13,284 nucleotides of DNA from Verrucomicrobiota bacterium (lineage in GTDB: Bacteria; Verrucomicrobiota; Verrucomicrobiia; Limisphaerales; UBA1100). Positions within the stretch are counted from its first letter, which is position 1. Each line of letters begins with the position of its first letter. This document shows positions 6,261 to 13,284 of the stretch, piece by piece. The DNA is taken from contig JAPKEI010000035.1 of the NCBI GenBank assembly GCA_028872685.1, positions 1 to 13,284 of the forward strand. Reading direction: 5' to 3'. The notes beneath the pieces are model-generated. The model was given only the letters and a program-made list of their open reading frames with translations, was not told the DNA's origin and did not search any database. A program made the position numbers and the translations under genes.

Positions 6261-9149
6261 CTACTTCACATGCAGTATTCCCCACATGGTGAGACCGTGG
6301 CCAGGGTAGGTGCAGATGTACTCGTACTTGCCGGGGTCAGTAGGAGCCTTAAAGTACAGCTTGTAGGTGTTACCAGTTAATACCAGTGGCGTATAGGCGA
6401 TCACCTTGTCACTCTTGGGCACGAAGCTATTGGCCATGCCAGCGGCGCCCATGATTGCAGCTGCGGTGACAATCTCCAGCCGCGCCCCCGGTTTTACCAG
6501 CACCAGATTGTGCATCATGGGCATGGGATCATTGTTAGTGAAGGCAAGCTCCACGGCCGCACCGGGTTTTACAACTAGTTCGGCCTTGTCGAATTTCATC
6601 ATCGGCTTTACGCCGAGCACGAGCCTGGTGTCTATCTCGAAGGGGGGACCAACAGCAGCCGGCTCCTGCTTGATCTTTTCAATGGCGGGCAACATTGCCT
6701 TGGGCACATTGGCCAGGGCTTCTTTTCTGAAGTTGTTGAGGAATCCGCCGAAGCTATTGCCACCCTTGAAGCTTTCGGCTTTGCGATACCAGCGGAAGTA
6801 CTCAAGGCGCTGAGCATCGGTCCAGTGCGTCTTCAGGTTACGCAGTTCCTTCGCGTAATGAATCTGGTCACGCTGCGGGGAACTGGCGGCAGTGGCGGCA
6901 AAGGCACGGGCATAACCGGAGTTGCGCGCTAGCAACTCGGGGCTCCAGTCGTATTTTGATTGATCGCTGCTTTGGGACATAAGAGCGAGTGTCTTACTTG
7001 CTGCGTTGGGGGATTCCAGATAAACGAGTAGCGTGCAGAGTTCAAGATTGAGCGCGGCCACCGGTGCCGGATAGAGTATATCGAGTTTCTTTTCGACCGC
7101 AGCAGCATCCTTTTCACTGGGTTGCCCCATGCGGATAAACGCAAGCTGGTAGACACGCAAGAGCTCAGCCTGTTGTGGAATAGATAGCTTGGCCCAGTCC
7201 AGACGATTTAGCGCGGCGAGCAGCTTTGACTGCAGGGCCTTGTCGCCGTGACGCGCCAGGGCACACAGGGCAGTGAGGGAGGCTTGCTGATCTTCCTCCG
7301 CCAGCGCCTCATCTTGCCACTCGACCACCGGTTGATGCTCGATGGACACACGCGCGGCCCAGCGGATGTGACGGTCGGTATGGCCAAGGTGTTTCCACGC
7401 CTTCACCACGGCACCGGCTTGTGGTTTGTGCAAGGCCTCCAGTTCGTGGCGCAGTTTACGGAGTTGGTGGGTACTCTCGAGTGGGTGAATTTCTCCTTGG
7501 GCATGAGGCGACTGTGCCTTTACGGACTGGGTGCTTTCCTTACCGGTATAGGTCACGCGATAAAGCGCGCTTTGGCCGCCGCGACCGCCGACAGTAAAAT
7601 ACATGGCCCCATCAATGCAGTTGATGGCGGAGTCGGTCATGCGCAGTTTGGAGCTGGCGACAAATTCCTCACGCTCGGCGGTATAGGACGATCCATTGGC
7701 AGTCAGGTGCATGGCCGACATGGTCCCATAGGTCCAGTCCAGGCAATAGATGGCCTTTTGATACTTGGCAGGGAATTTGGCTCCCAAACCGGAGGTGACT
7801 CCCACAGGGGAACCAGGGCCAATCCCGTAGGCCCCAGGCAGGCAGTCCGGATACCACTGCGGCCATTTGCCGGTGCCGGTACGCCAGCCAAAGTCAGCAC
7901 CACTGGTCACATGGTAGAAGCGCGTGGGGCGGTACCATGGTGTGCCTGCGTCCCATTCCATGTCCGAGTCATAGGCAAAGAGTTCTCCGTCTACGTTGAA
8001 TGCCATGTCATAGGTATTCCGGAATCCCATAGCGAAGGTTTCCCAGTTTTTACCATCCTTATCAAAGCGGGCAATCCATCCGCCTGGCGCCCGAATGTTG
8101 GAGGCGTGGCCGCGGGCATCAGGTAGACGCTTGAGCAGATGATCCTCACCCCAGTTGGTGGGCACGCGCGAGTGGGCGAATTTCTCCTTGGGCATGGGAG
8201 TCATGTTGCCGGCAACCATGTATATATATTTTTGATCCGGGCTCAGTACGAGAGCGTGTGGGCCATGCTCTCCGCCAGCGCGCAGGGGCATAACATGTTC
8301 ATCCTTGTCATACTGGCCGTCTCCGTTGGTATCGGTAAGACGATGGACGCCGGAAGCGCCGCCGCCATTGATATTCACCCAGAGAGCACCGTGGGCGTAG
8401 AGCAAGCCTTGGGCGCTTGAAATATTTATGTTCAGTTTCTCAACCTTTGGCTCCTCACCACTCACGTCGATCCGATATAGACCCTTGTTGCCCTGGTCAC
8501 TGGCAATCAGTCGTCCCTTGTCATCCGCACAGATGGCCACCCACGTGCCCTGCTCACCCTTGGGTACAGTGTAGAGGAGATCGGCCTTGAAACCTTTTGC
8601 GACCTTGATTGCGCCGCCATCGCCGGGTGCGCTGCTGCCACGGGCTGCGCCGTTGAAAACATTGCCCCACGGTCCATCGCCCATCTTCCCGGTGGATATC
8701 GTTTTGGCCCAATCCTTGCCTTTGCCACTCTTCCATTGGCCGTAGAATGTGCGGGTTGCCGTCCAGGAGGTGTCCGTAACAATGGTGGTTTTCTTGCCAT
8801 CAAGCGCGATCTCGAGTTGTGCCACAAACCCGGCGATGCCGCCTTGGTTGCGGCCTTCCACGGCGATGACATTGGGGCCGGCGGTGAGCAGCTTGGCAAT
8901 GTCAGCGCTGTAATTGCTGTTCCAGTTGTCTCCGGCGAGCGCGGGTTTGCCGTTCACGAACAGGGAGAAGCCGTTATCACAGGTGGCTTGCAGCTTGGCC
9001 GACTTAATTTTGCCAGCAGGCAGTTCCACAACCTTGCGGAAATACACGGTTTCAGATTTCTCCGCGCGATCCGGCCAAATCCATTGCGGGGTTTGTGCAG
9101 AAAGTACGAAAGGTGAAATCACCAGAAGTGTTAGAATAATACGTTCCAT
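6261..9149 (-). CDS. Secreted PVC-type sorbosone-dehydrogenase-like propeller protein with C-terminal blue-copper domain
   Basis: I place the start at ATG 9149 (962 residues), because MERIILTLLVISPFVLSA is then a proper signal peptide; an in-frame ATG at 9203 would add 18 residues before it. Domains in order: a jelly-roll carbohydrate-binding-like domain (about 22-122, with WIWP, LFVNGKP and NVIAVEGRNQGG); a PVC-type six-bladed propeller (about 180-535) holding a calcium-loop-like DTNGDGQYDKDE (273-284), EDHLLKR, and SGADFGWR; a helical HEAT-like region (about 545-800); and an azurin/plastocyanin-like domain (about 840-962). The copper site is complete: His880 in MMHNLVLV, then Cys946, His951 and Met955 in CTYPGHGLTMWG. 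No CxxCH heme motif occurs. It probably oxidises a sugar or polyol outside the cytoplasm and hands electrons to its own copper centre. It leads an operon with the cupin and ThuA genes. Confidence 0.9.
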   Translation of the reverse strand: MERIILTLLVISPFVLSAQTPQWIWPDRAEKSETVYFRKVVELPAGKIKSAKLQATCDNGFSLFVNGKPALAGDNWNSNYSADIAKLLTAGPNVIAVEGRNQGGIAGFVAQLEIALDGKKTTIVTDTSWTATRTFYGQWKSGKGKDWAKTISTGKMGDGPWGNVFNGAARGSSAPGDGGAIKVAKGFKADLLYTVPKGEQGTWVAICADDKGRLIASDQGNKGLYRIDVSGEEPKVEKLNINISSAQGLLYAHGALWVNINGGGASGVHRLTDTNGDGQYDKDEHVMPLRAGGEHGPHALVLSPDQKYIYMVAGNMTPMPKEKFAHSRVPTNWGEDHLLKRLPDARGHASNIRAPGGWIARFDKDGKNWETFAMGFRNTYDMAFNVDGELFAYDSDMEWDAGTPWYRPTRFYHVTSGADFGWRTGTGKWPQWYPDCLPGAYGIGPGSPVGVTSGLGAKFPAKYQKAIYCLDWTYGTMSAMHLTANGSSYTAEREEFVASSKLRMTDSAINCIDGAMYFTVGGRGGQSALYRVTYTGKESTQSVKAQSPHAQGEIHPLESTHQLRKLRHELEALHKPQAGAVVKAWKHLGHTDRHIRWAARVSIEHQPVVEWQDEALAEEDQQASLTALCALARHGDKALQSKLLAALNRLDWAKLSIPQQAELLRVYQLAFIRMGQPSEKDAAAVEKKLDILYPAPVAALNLELCTLLVYLESPNAASKTLALMSQSSDQSKYDWSPELLARNSGYARAFAATAASSPQRDQIHYAKELRNLKTHWTDAQRLEYFRWYRKAESFKGGNSFGGFLNNFRKEALANVPKAMLPAIEKIKQEPAAVGPPFEIDTRLVLGVKPMMKFDKAELVVKPGAAVELAFTNNDPMPMMHNLVLVKPGARLEIVTAAAIMGAAGMANSFVPKSDKVIAYTPLVLTGNTYKLYFKAPTDPGKYEYICTYPGHGLTMWGILHVK
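7462..7507 (-). repeat. Copy 1 of a 46-bp near-repeat inside the copper-propeller gene (linker copy)
   Basis: The segment matches 8153-8198 at 41 of 46 positions in the same orientation, including a 19-base identical core GAATTTCTCCTTGGGCATG (plus strand). Here it encodes part of HAQGEIHPLE in the linker between the propeller and the helical region. The offset of 691 bp is not a multiple of three, so the two copies are read in different frames. Confidence 0.75.
8153..8198 (-). repeat. Copy 2 of the 46-bp near-repeat (propeller copy, probably the original)
   Basis: This is the partner of 7462-7507. It encodes MPKEKFAHSRVPTN just before WGEDHLLKR, a stretch that looks like ordinary family sequence of the propeller, so this copy is likely the source and the linker copy the derivative. 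Mismatches between copies fall at 8163, 8166, 8168, 8177 and 8197. Confidence 0.75.
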
Positions 9150-9209
9150 AAAATGCCTAAATGGGTGAACTGGCAAAATGAGGCAGTCGTACAGCGTGCG
9201 CAAGGTTTT

Positions 9210-9965
9210 TCAGTCACCTGATAAAATGTTATCTACGGCGGTCGGGAAGAGATCTTCCACATTACCAGTAAGACGAAGGGTAACTTGAGGAAGGCAGTCA
9301 TGATCAGTCCCGTCACGATTGATGATGATGTAAGGCACACCGGCTTGGGCGGCAGCGAGAGGGATAGTGTTGGCAGGGCTGACAGAGAGGGTGGAGCCGA
9401 GGGCGATGACGAGGTCACAGGCGTTGGCTGCGGCAAAGGCACGGGCGAGGTCGGGCTCGCGCAGGTTTTGGCCGAAACTGATGGTGGCGGGCTTGAGGAA
9501 ACCGCCGCATTCGCAGATGGGCGGTTGCCGGGTTTTTTTGAATTGCGTGAAGCTGGCCTCGACGGGATTGCGCGCGCCGCAAATTTGGCATTCGGCGAGT
9601 GAGCCGGTGCCGTGGATTTCCACCAGCATTTTCTCGCTTGTCCCGGCGGCGTGATGGAGCCCGTCGATATTTTGTGTGACGACCAATCTCACTTTACCCG
9701 CTTGTTCGAGGCGGACGATGCTTTCGTGAATGACGTTCGGCTTTGCATTGCCGTGCGTTTCCCACATCTCGAGCTTGTATTCCCAGTACTCGATGCGAGC
9801 CGCCTCGCGCTCCATGAAATCCTGATAATATACCGGCTGGCGCGTGGTCCAAATGCCGCCTTTGCCGCGAAAGGCGGGGATGCCGCTCGGCGTGGAAATC
9901 CCCGCGCCGGTGAAGATGAGGATGCGCCTCGATTCACGCAACCAGTCGGCGAGTTTTTTGGGCAT
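9210..9965 (-). CDS. Sir2-family NAD-dependent protein deacylase (sirtuin)
   Basis: The 251-residue protein has every sirtuin hallmark: NAD-binding GAGIS (20-24) with PAFRG shortly after, TQNID (97-101), the catalytic His118 in EIHG, four zinc-binding cysteines as CQIC (126-129) and CEC (151-153), and GSTLSVSPAN near 190-199. Sirtuins remove acetyl or other acyl groups from lysines using NAD+, giving nicotinamide and O-acyl-ADP-ribose; acetyl-CoA synthetase is a common bacterial target. The second zinc pair is CxC instead of the more usual CxxC. It is cytoplasmic. Its stop lies 60 bp before the start of the copper-propeller gene on the same strand, so it could share that transcript, and it is divergent from the symporter gene. 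No Shine-Dalgarno precedes ATG 9965. I leave out a gene symbol because the subclass is not clear. Confidence 0.95.
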   Translation of the reverse strand: MPKKLADWLRESRRILIFTGAGISTPSGIPAFRGKGGIWTTRQPVYYQDFMEREAARIEYWEYKLEMWETHGNAKPNVIHESIVRLEQAGKVRLVVTQNIDGLHHAAGTSEKMLVEIHGTGSLAECQICGARNPVEASFTQFKKTRQPPICECGGFLKPATISFGQNLREPDLARAFAAANACDLVIALGSTLSVSPANTIPLAAAQAGVPYIIINRDGTDHDCLPQVTLRLTGNVEDLFPTAVDNILSGD

Positions 9966-10070
9966 GAGAAAAGCTTAGCACGGTCGCGGCGCGTTGTCAT
10001 TAACCGGAGCTTGGATTTGGCGCGATGATGAGGCAAATTGAGCGCGTTCTTTTGCACGCAACTAGCGGCC
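9966..10070. promoter_or_regulatory. Divergent intergenic region between sirtuin and symporter
   Basis: These 105 bp separate two divergent starts and should contain promoters for both. I see no clear sigma-70 boxes or operator palindrome. A GATGAGG run at 10027-10033 lies 4 bases before the alternative TTG start at 10038, which is the only Shine-Dalgarno-like sequence here and keeps that start possible. Confidence 0.4.
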
Positions 10071-12173
10071 ATGGAAGGCATACTCTCGACAACTGATTTC
10101 GTGGTGTTCTTCGGCTCGCTGCTGGCGGTGATGGCCGTGGGGCTGTGGGCCGGGCGCGGGTCGGGCAAAACCGCGCAGAGCTATTTTCTTGCCGACAAAG
10201 ACATCCCGTGGTGGGGCGTAGCCGGTTCGGTGTTCGGCACCAACGTCTCGGCCAACCATATGGTGGGCTTCATGGCCATCGGCTTCACGCTCGGCTTCGT
10301 GGAAAGCCAATTCGAGATCACCGCCATCGCGGGCCTGTTGATGCTCTGTTATTTTTTCCTGCCGATGTACCGCAAGCTGCACGTGTACACGCTCTCCGAT
10401 TACCTCGCGCGTCGCTTTGATGACCGCAGCCGCATGGCGTACGCGCTGATCATGTTGGTGATCATTGTGTTGATTATGATTCTCCCCGCTTTTTATGTGG
10501 GCTCCCGCGCGGTGAATATTTTACTGGCTGATCCGGCGCAAATGAAAGCCGCAGTGCAGGCCGGGCAAAGTATCCAAATCGATCAAGGCTATTATGTCGC
10601 TGGCGTGGTGATCATGGCGGTGGTGGCCGGGGTGTACACGGTGGTGGGCGGGCTGCGGGCGGTGATTATCACGGATGCGATTCAGTCGGTCTTCATTCTG
10701 TTAGGAATGCTGATTGTGGCGTGGTGCACGTTTAATCACGATCTCATCGGCGGTTGGGCCACGATGGTGAAATTCGACGAAGGCCGCGAGCTGGACAAGG
10801 TGGTGCAGGGTAAGGATATGCTCCATCTTTATTTGCCAAGCGACCACCCGCAGCGTCCGTGGACCGGAATGCTCTCGGGATTGATGGTGCTGCACATGTA
10901 TTATTGGGGCGCAAACCAATTCGTGGTGCAGCGCGCGCTGGCGGCGCGATCACTCAAGGACGCCCGGGCGGGCATCATTACCGCTGGCTTTTTCAAGCTG
11001 CTCATCCCGTTTGTCTCCATCGGCACGGGCATTGCGGCGTATTATTTATTCAAACAAACCATGCCGGGCGTGACGCTCGATGGCGACACTGCCTTTCCGA
11101 TGCTGCTGCGTGAAGTGGTGGCGCCGCTGGCGGTGCCGGGCTTGGTGGGGCTGGTGGCCGCCGGATTGATCGGCGCAATTCTTTCGAGCGTGGATTCTAT
11201 GCTCAACTCCGCCTCCACGTTAATCACATTTGATTTATACAAAAAATTTATCAACCCCAAAGCTACCGATGATGAATTGGTGCGCATGGGCCGCTGGTTG
11301 ATCGTGGCCATGGTGGTAGGCGCGGCGTTGCTGACGATTCTGGTTTTCGATCCCAACTCCAAGGAGCCTTTCTTTACTTATGTGGCCAAGCATCAAAGCC
11401 GGTTGGTGGCCGGTATTGTAGCGGCATTTTTGCTGGGCATGTTGTGGCGGGGCGCAACGGCGGCGGGCGGGTTTGCCGCTATCGTTACCGGTGTGGTGGT
11501 GTCTTACGGGCTCCCGCCGTTATACGTGGCGGTGTGGTCGGATAATCCTGAGATCACCCGTTTCTTTGGCTACGAGTTGAATTTTTTCCACAGCGTGTTT
11601 GTGGCATTCATCTTCGCGCTGCTCGCCAATGCCGCCATCAGCAACTTGGCGCGCGCGAGTGAGTTCCAGCGAAAAGCCGGTACGCTCATTTTGGCAGGAG
11701 TGTTGTCCACGTTTTGCATTTTCCTGTATTCCTCGGCGATGACCGATTGGATGGGCGGGCATCATTTCATGATGTCGGGCGCTATGCTCTGCCTCATTTG
11801 CGCGCTATGCGGGGCAGGATTTTACCGGATGTTTGCCGGAAACGAAGAGCCGGATGAGGCTAAAAGCAGGATGACTTGGACGGGGCTAAACATTATCAAG
11901 CCGGCGGATCTGCAGCATTTTGGGATGAAGCTGCTGGGGTCACTTCTGGTGTTTGTGATGTTGGGAGTGCTGATGACTGGCCAACTCGTTTCGCCCATGG
12001 CCGCCGGCATGGCGGCGGCAGCTTGGGCGTTCTTGATGTTTATGGACTCGCTTTTCAAGGTGGTGCTTACCGCCGCTGCCAAAGGCCGAGCGTACAGCCT
12101 TCTGCGCGAAGACCGCTTCTGGGCCGGGTTGCTGGCGGCAAGTGCGGTATTTATGATGTACTATTTTAAGTAG
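10071..12173 (+). CDS. SGLT-type sodium:solute symporter (SSS family)
   Basis: This is a polytopic inner-membrane protein of 700 residues from ATG 10071; an in-frame TTG at 10038 would add 11 residues. I prefer the ATG because MEGILSTTDFVVFF places the first helix as in other family members. The SGLT subgroup is shown by SANHMVGFMAIGF in the first core helix, YYWGANQFVVQRALAARSLKDAR (279 onward), FFKLLIP with Lys309, and the sodium-site signature SSVDSMLNSAST (372-383). About 14 helices are expected, with an extended C-terminal part. Such proteins couple sodium entry to uptake of sugars, inositol or related solutes. Compared with vSGLT from memory, Asn, Glu and Lys contact positions are kept but two others are His (63 and 275). 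It is divergent from the sirtuin and its stop overlaps the convergent isomerase gene by 8 bp. Confidence 0.93.
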   Translation: MEGILSTTDFVVFFGSLLAVMAVGLWAGRGSGKTAQSYFLADKDIPWWGVAGSVFGTNVSANHMVGFMAIGFTLGFVESQFEITAIAGLLMLCYFFLPMYRKLHVYTLSDYLARRFDDRSRMAYALIMLVIIVLIMILPAFYVGSRAVNILLADPAQMKAAVQAGQSIQIDQGYYVAGVVIMAVVAGVYTVVGGLRAVIITDAIQSVFILLGMLIVAWCTFNHDLIGGWATMVKFDEGRELDKVVQGKDMLHLYLPSDHPQRPWTGMLSGLMVLHMYYWGANQFVVQRALAARSLKDARAGIITAGFFKLLIPFVSIGTGIAAYYLFKQTMPGVTLDGDTAFPMLLREVVAPLAVPGLVGLVAAGLIGAILSSVDSMLNSASTLITFDLYKKFINPKATDDELVRMGRWLIVAMVVGAALLTILVFDPNSKEPFFTYVAKHQSRLVAGIVAAFLLGMLWRGATAAGGFAAIVTGVVVSYGLPPLYVAVWSDNPEITRFFGYELNFFHSVFVAFIFALLANAAISNLARASEFQRKAGTLILAGVLSTFCIFLYSSAMTDWMGGHHFMMSGAMLCLICALCGAGFYRMFAGNEEPDEAKSRMTWTGLNIIKPADLQHFGMKLLGSLLVFVMLGVLMTGQLVSPMAAGMAAAAWAFLMFMDSLFKVVLTAAAKGRAYSLLREDRFWAGLLAASAVFMMYYFK

Positions 12174-12972
12174 CCGCCCAAAGTGCTTTCATCCGTTCCA
12201 ATCCAATGGAAATCACATCAAGTGGATCCTTCGCCCACAAGTCTTCGTTAAAAAGCTCGAGGCTCATCGTTTTGTCGTAGCCGATTTCCCGCAGCACCGC
12301 CAGTTCGCCGGCAAGATCAATCTGGCCTTCGCCGAGCATCACGCGGTCGGGATCAGTTTGGGTAGTGGGGGCTTTGTTAGGATGCGCGTCGTCGATGTGA
12401 TAGTGGCTGATTTTTTCCGCGGGGATGGCGCGCAGCAACTCCAGATCCGAGGTGCTGTTCCATGTGTGAAACGCATCGAGGATGAGCGTGGCATCTTCAT
12501 CATCTGTCTCCCGCACAATGCGCCAGGCGTCAGCGAGATTATTCACGCTCTTGAAAAAACTGATGTATTCGAAGGTGGGCCGGATGCCTTCTTCGCGGCC
12601 GATTTGCAGCAGGTCGCGGTATCGTTCGGGCAGATGATCCTGCCGTGTCAATTCAAGCGGCGGCGTGGCTACGATAAACGGCGCGCCCAGTCGCGCCCCC
12701 AGCGCAAAGCGCCGCCGGGCTTCATCTTTTACCAGTTCGTATTCCCAGCCATCTTGATCGCCCCATTGGCGGATGGCGATGACACTGGGCACGATCAGCC
12801 CGTGATCGGCCAGCGCCTTTTCCACATCGTTCACCTCGCCGCTGCGGCCGATATGGTCGTAAACGTCATTAAGCCAAAGTTCGATGCCGTCGTAGCCGGC
12901 TTGTCCCGCCAGCTCGATTTTTTTCAAGAGCGGCTGCGGCTTAATGGTGCTGGTGTTCAGGCAAAATTTCAT
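12166..12972 (-). CDS. Sugar phosphate isomerase/epimerase (IolE/IolI-like TIM barrel)
   Basis: From ATG 12972 the product has 268 residues, beginning MKFCLNTSTI; a TTG two codons upstream (12978) is a weaker start. The TIM-barrel metal site is easy to place: Glu135 in FEYISF, Asp166 and His169 in LILDAFH, His192 in YHIDD, and Glu239 in SLELFN. The loop VMLGEGQIDL (211-220) and the tail FNEDLWAKDPLDV are typical of the xylose-isomerase-like family that includes inosose isomerases and dehydratases, hydroxypyruvate isomerase and 3-dehydroshikimate dehydratase. The protein is cytoplasmic and needs a divalent metal. It converges on the SGLT-type symporter with overlapping stops, so it may act on the imported solute. 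It differs clearly from the longer isomerase at 666-1694. 3-dehydroshikimate dehydratase is a real alternative because of the SLELFNxDxW tail. Confidence 0.88.
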   Translation of the reverse strand: MKFCLNTSTIKPQPLLKKIELAGQAGYDGIELWLNDVYDHIGRSGEVNDVEKALADHGLIVPSVIAIRQWGDQDGWEYELVKDEARRRFALGARLGAPFIVATPPLELTRQDHLPERYRDLLQIGREEGIRPTFEYISFFKSVNNLADAWRIVRETDDEDATLILDAFHTWNSTSDLELLRAIPAEKISHYHIDDAHPNKAPTTQTDPDRVMLGEGQIDLAGELAVLREIGYDKTMSLELFNEDLWAKDPLDVISIGLERMKALWAAT

Positions 12973-13018
12973 TGGCAAAGAGGGTAGCCATCAGAGTTAA
13001 AAGCGCAACGATTTGCAT

Positions 13019-13049
13019 TTGAGAATTGGAATTTGCGCCAGTTTATATT
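13019..13049 (+). promoter_or_regulatory. Possible sigma-70 promoter for the right-edge membrane protein
   Basis: TTGAGA (13019-13024) and TATATT (13044-13049) resemble -35 and -10 boxes with a 19-base spacer, slightly long. Transcription would start only a few bases before ATG 13061, giving a leaderless or nearly leaderless message, which fits the lack of a Shine-Dalgarno there. The call rests on sequence resemblance only. Confidence 0.25.
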
Positions 13050-13060
13050 AGCTTGTGTAA

Positions 13061-13284
13061 ATGTCGGGTGACGAACAAACGGATAACCCCATGACTCTTT
13101 GGCGTCCGTGGTATCGGATGATCCAGTGGAGCGCATCACTGGTTTTGCTACTGTTGTTGCTGGCTGGCTTTGTGCTGGGGCGGTTCCAGCCTCCGATGGG
13201 GCAGCTGGCGTTCTGCGCGTTCGGAGTGCTCACGGGCGCTGCGTTTGCGCGCATGGCGCATCCGCTGGACGGGCGACTGACGCG
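13061..13284 (+). CDS. Membrane protein of unknown function, N-terminal part (cut by right edge)
   Basis: An open frame runs from ATG 13061 to the window end without a stop, 74 complete codons. A short polar N-terminus (MSGDEQTDNPMTLWRPWYRM) leads into a very hydrophobic helix, SASLVLLLLLLAGFVLG at about residues 25-41, then a short loop with RFQPP and a second hydrophobic stretch, GQLAFCAFGVLTGAAFA, at about 47-63. The pattern is that of a multi-pass inner-membrane protein. A second in-frame ATG at 13091 could also start it. It is divergent from the TIM-barrel isomerase with 88 bp between starts. I do not recognise the family; too little is visible to name one. Sustained coding-like composition and two clean helices make a real gene likely. 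Confidence 0.65.
   Translation, partial: MSGDEQTDNPMTLWRPWYRMIQWSASLVLLLLLLAGFVLGRFQPPMGQLAFCAFGVLTGAAFARMAHPLDGRLT

Noticed and set aside
8219..8234. TATATATATTTTT run inside the copper-propeller gene
   Set aside because: It encodes KYIYMV within a conserved propeller strand and lies in the middle of a gene, so a promoter role is unlikely.
9150..9203. The upstream ATG at 9203 as start of the copper-propeller protein
   Set aside because: It would put 18 residues with Asp, His and Pro before the signal peptide. The ATG at 9149 gives a normal signal peptide.
10038..10070. TTG at 10038 as the symporter start
   Set aside because: It has a purine run only 4 bases upstream, which is too close, and adds 11 residues not needed for the first helix. 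It remains possible.

Overview
The window looks like a chromosomal segment of a PVC-superphylum bacterium, most likely a free-living Verrucomicrobiota member. The basis is the mix of protein families: a secreted sorbosone-dehydrogenase-like propeller protein, a ThuA-like protein, Gfo/Idh/MocA with xylose-isomerase-like TIM barrels, and a phosphomannose-isomerase-like cupin. A general lack of Shine-Dalgarno sequences before start codons fits as well. The lineage is an inference from family content; there is no rRNA or other taxonomic marker here.

Layout, left to right. Bases 1-1694 (minus strand) hold a TIM-barrel sugar isomerase followed 13 bp later by the N-terminal 217 codons of a Gfo/Idh/MocA dehydrogenase that runs off the left edge. 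Bases 1795-3624 (minus) encode the translational GTPase TypA/BipA, the only gene here with a convincing ribosome binding site. Bases 3625-4127 carry no intact gene but contain a frameshifted, truncated remnant of an MBOAT (AlgI-like) acyltransferase N-terminus. Bases 4128-9149 (minus) form a probable operon: a large secreted propeller protein ending in a blue-copper domain, then a phosphomannose-isomerase-like cupin, then a secreted ThuA-like protein. A sirtuin (9210-9965, minus) lies just upstream and may share the transcript. Divergent from it is an SGLT-type sodium:solute symporter (10071-12173, plus), which overlaps by 8 bp, stop codon to stop codon, a second TIM-barrel isomerase (12166-12972, minus). 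At the right edge a small membrane protein begins (13061, plus) and is cut by the window end.

Taken together the region suggests uptake and processing of a sugar or polyol: a sodium-coupled transporter, two sugar isomerase/epimerase TIM barrels, an NAD(P)-dependent sugar dehydrogenase, a PMI-like cupin, and an exported redox protein that may pass electrons through a type 1 copper centre. No CRISPR array, tRNA, rRNA, insertion sequence or phage gene was seen. The most unusual signals are the copper-for-heme architecture of the propeller protein, a 46-bp near-repeat inside its gene that is read in two different frames, the MBOAT relic, and the histidines at sugar-contact positions of the symporter.
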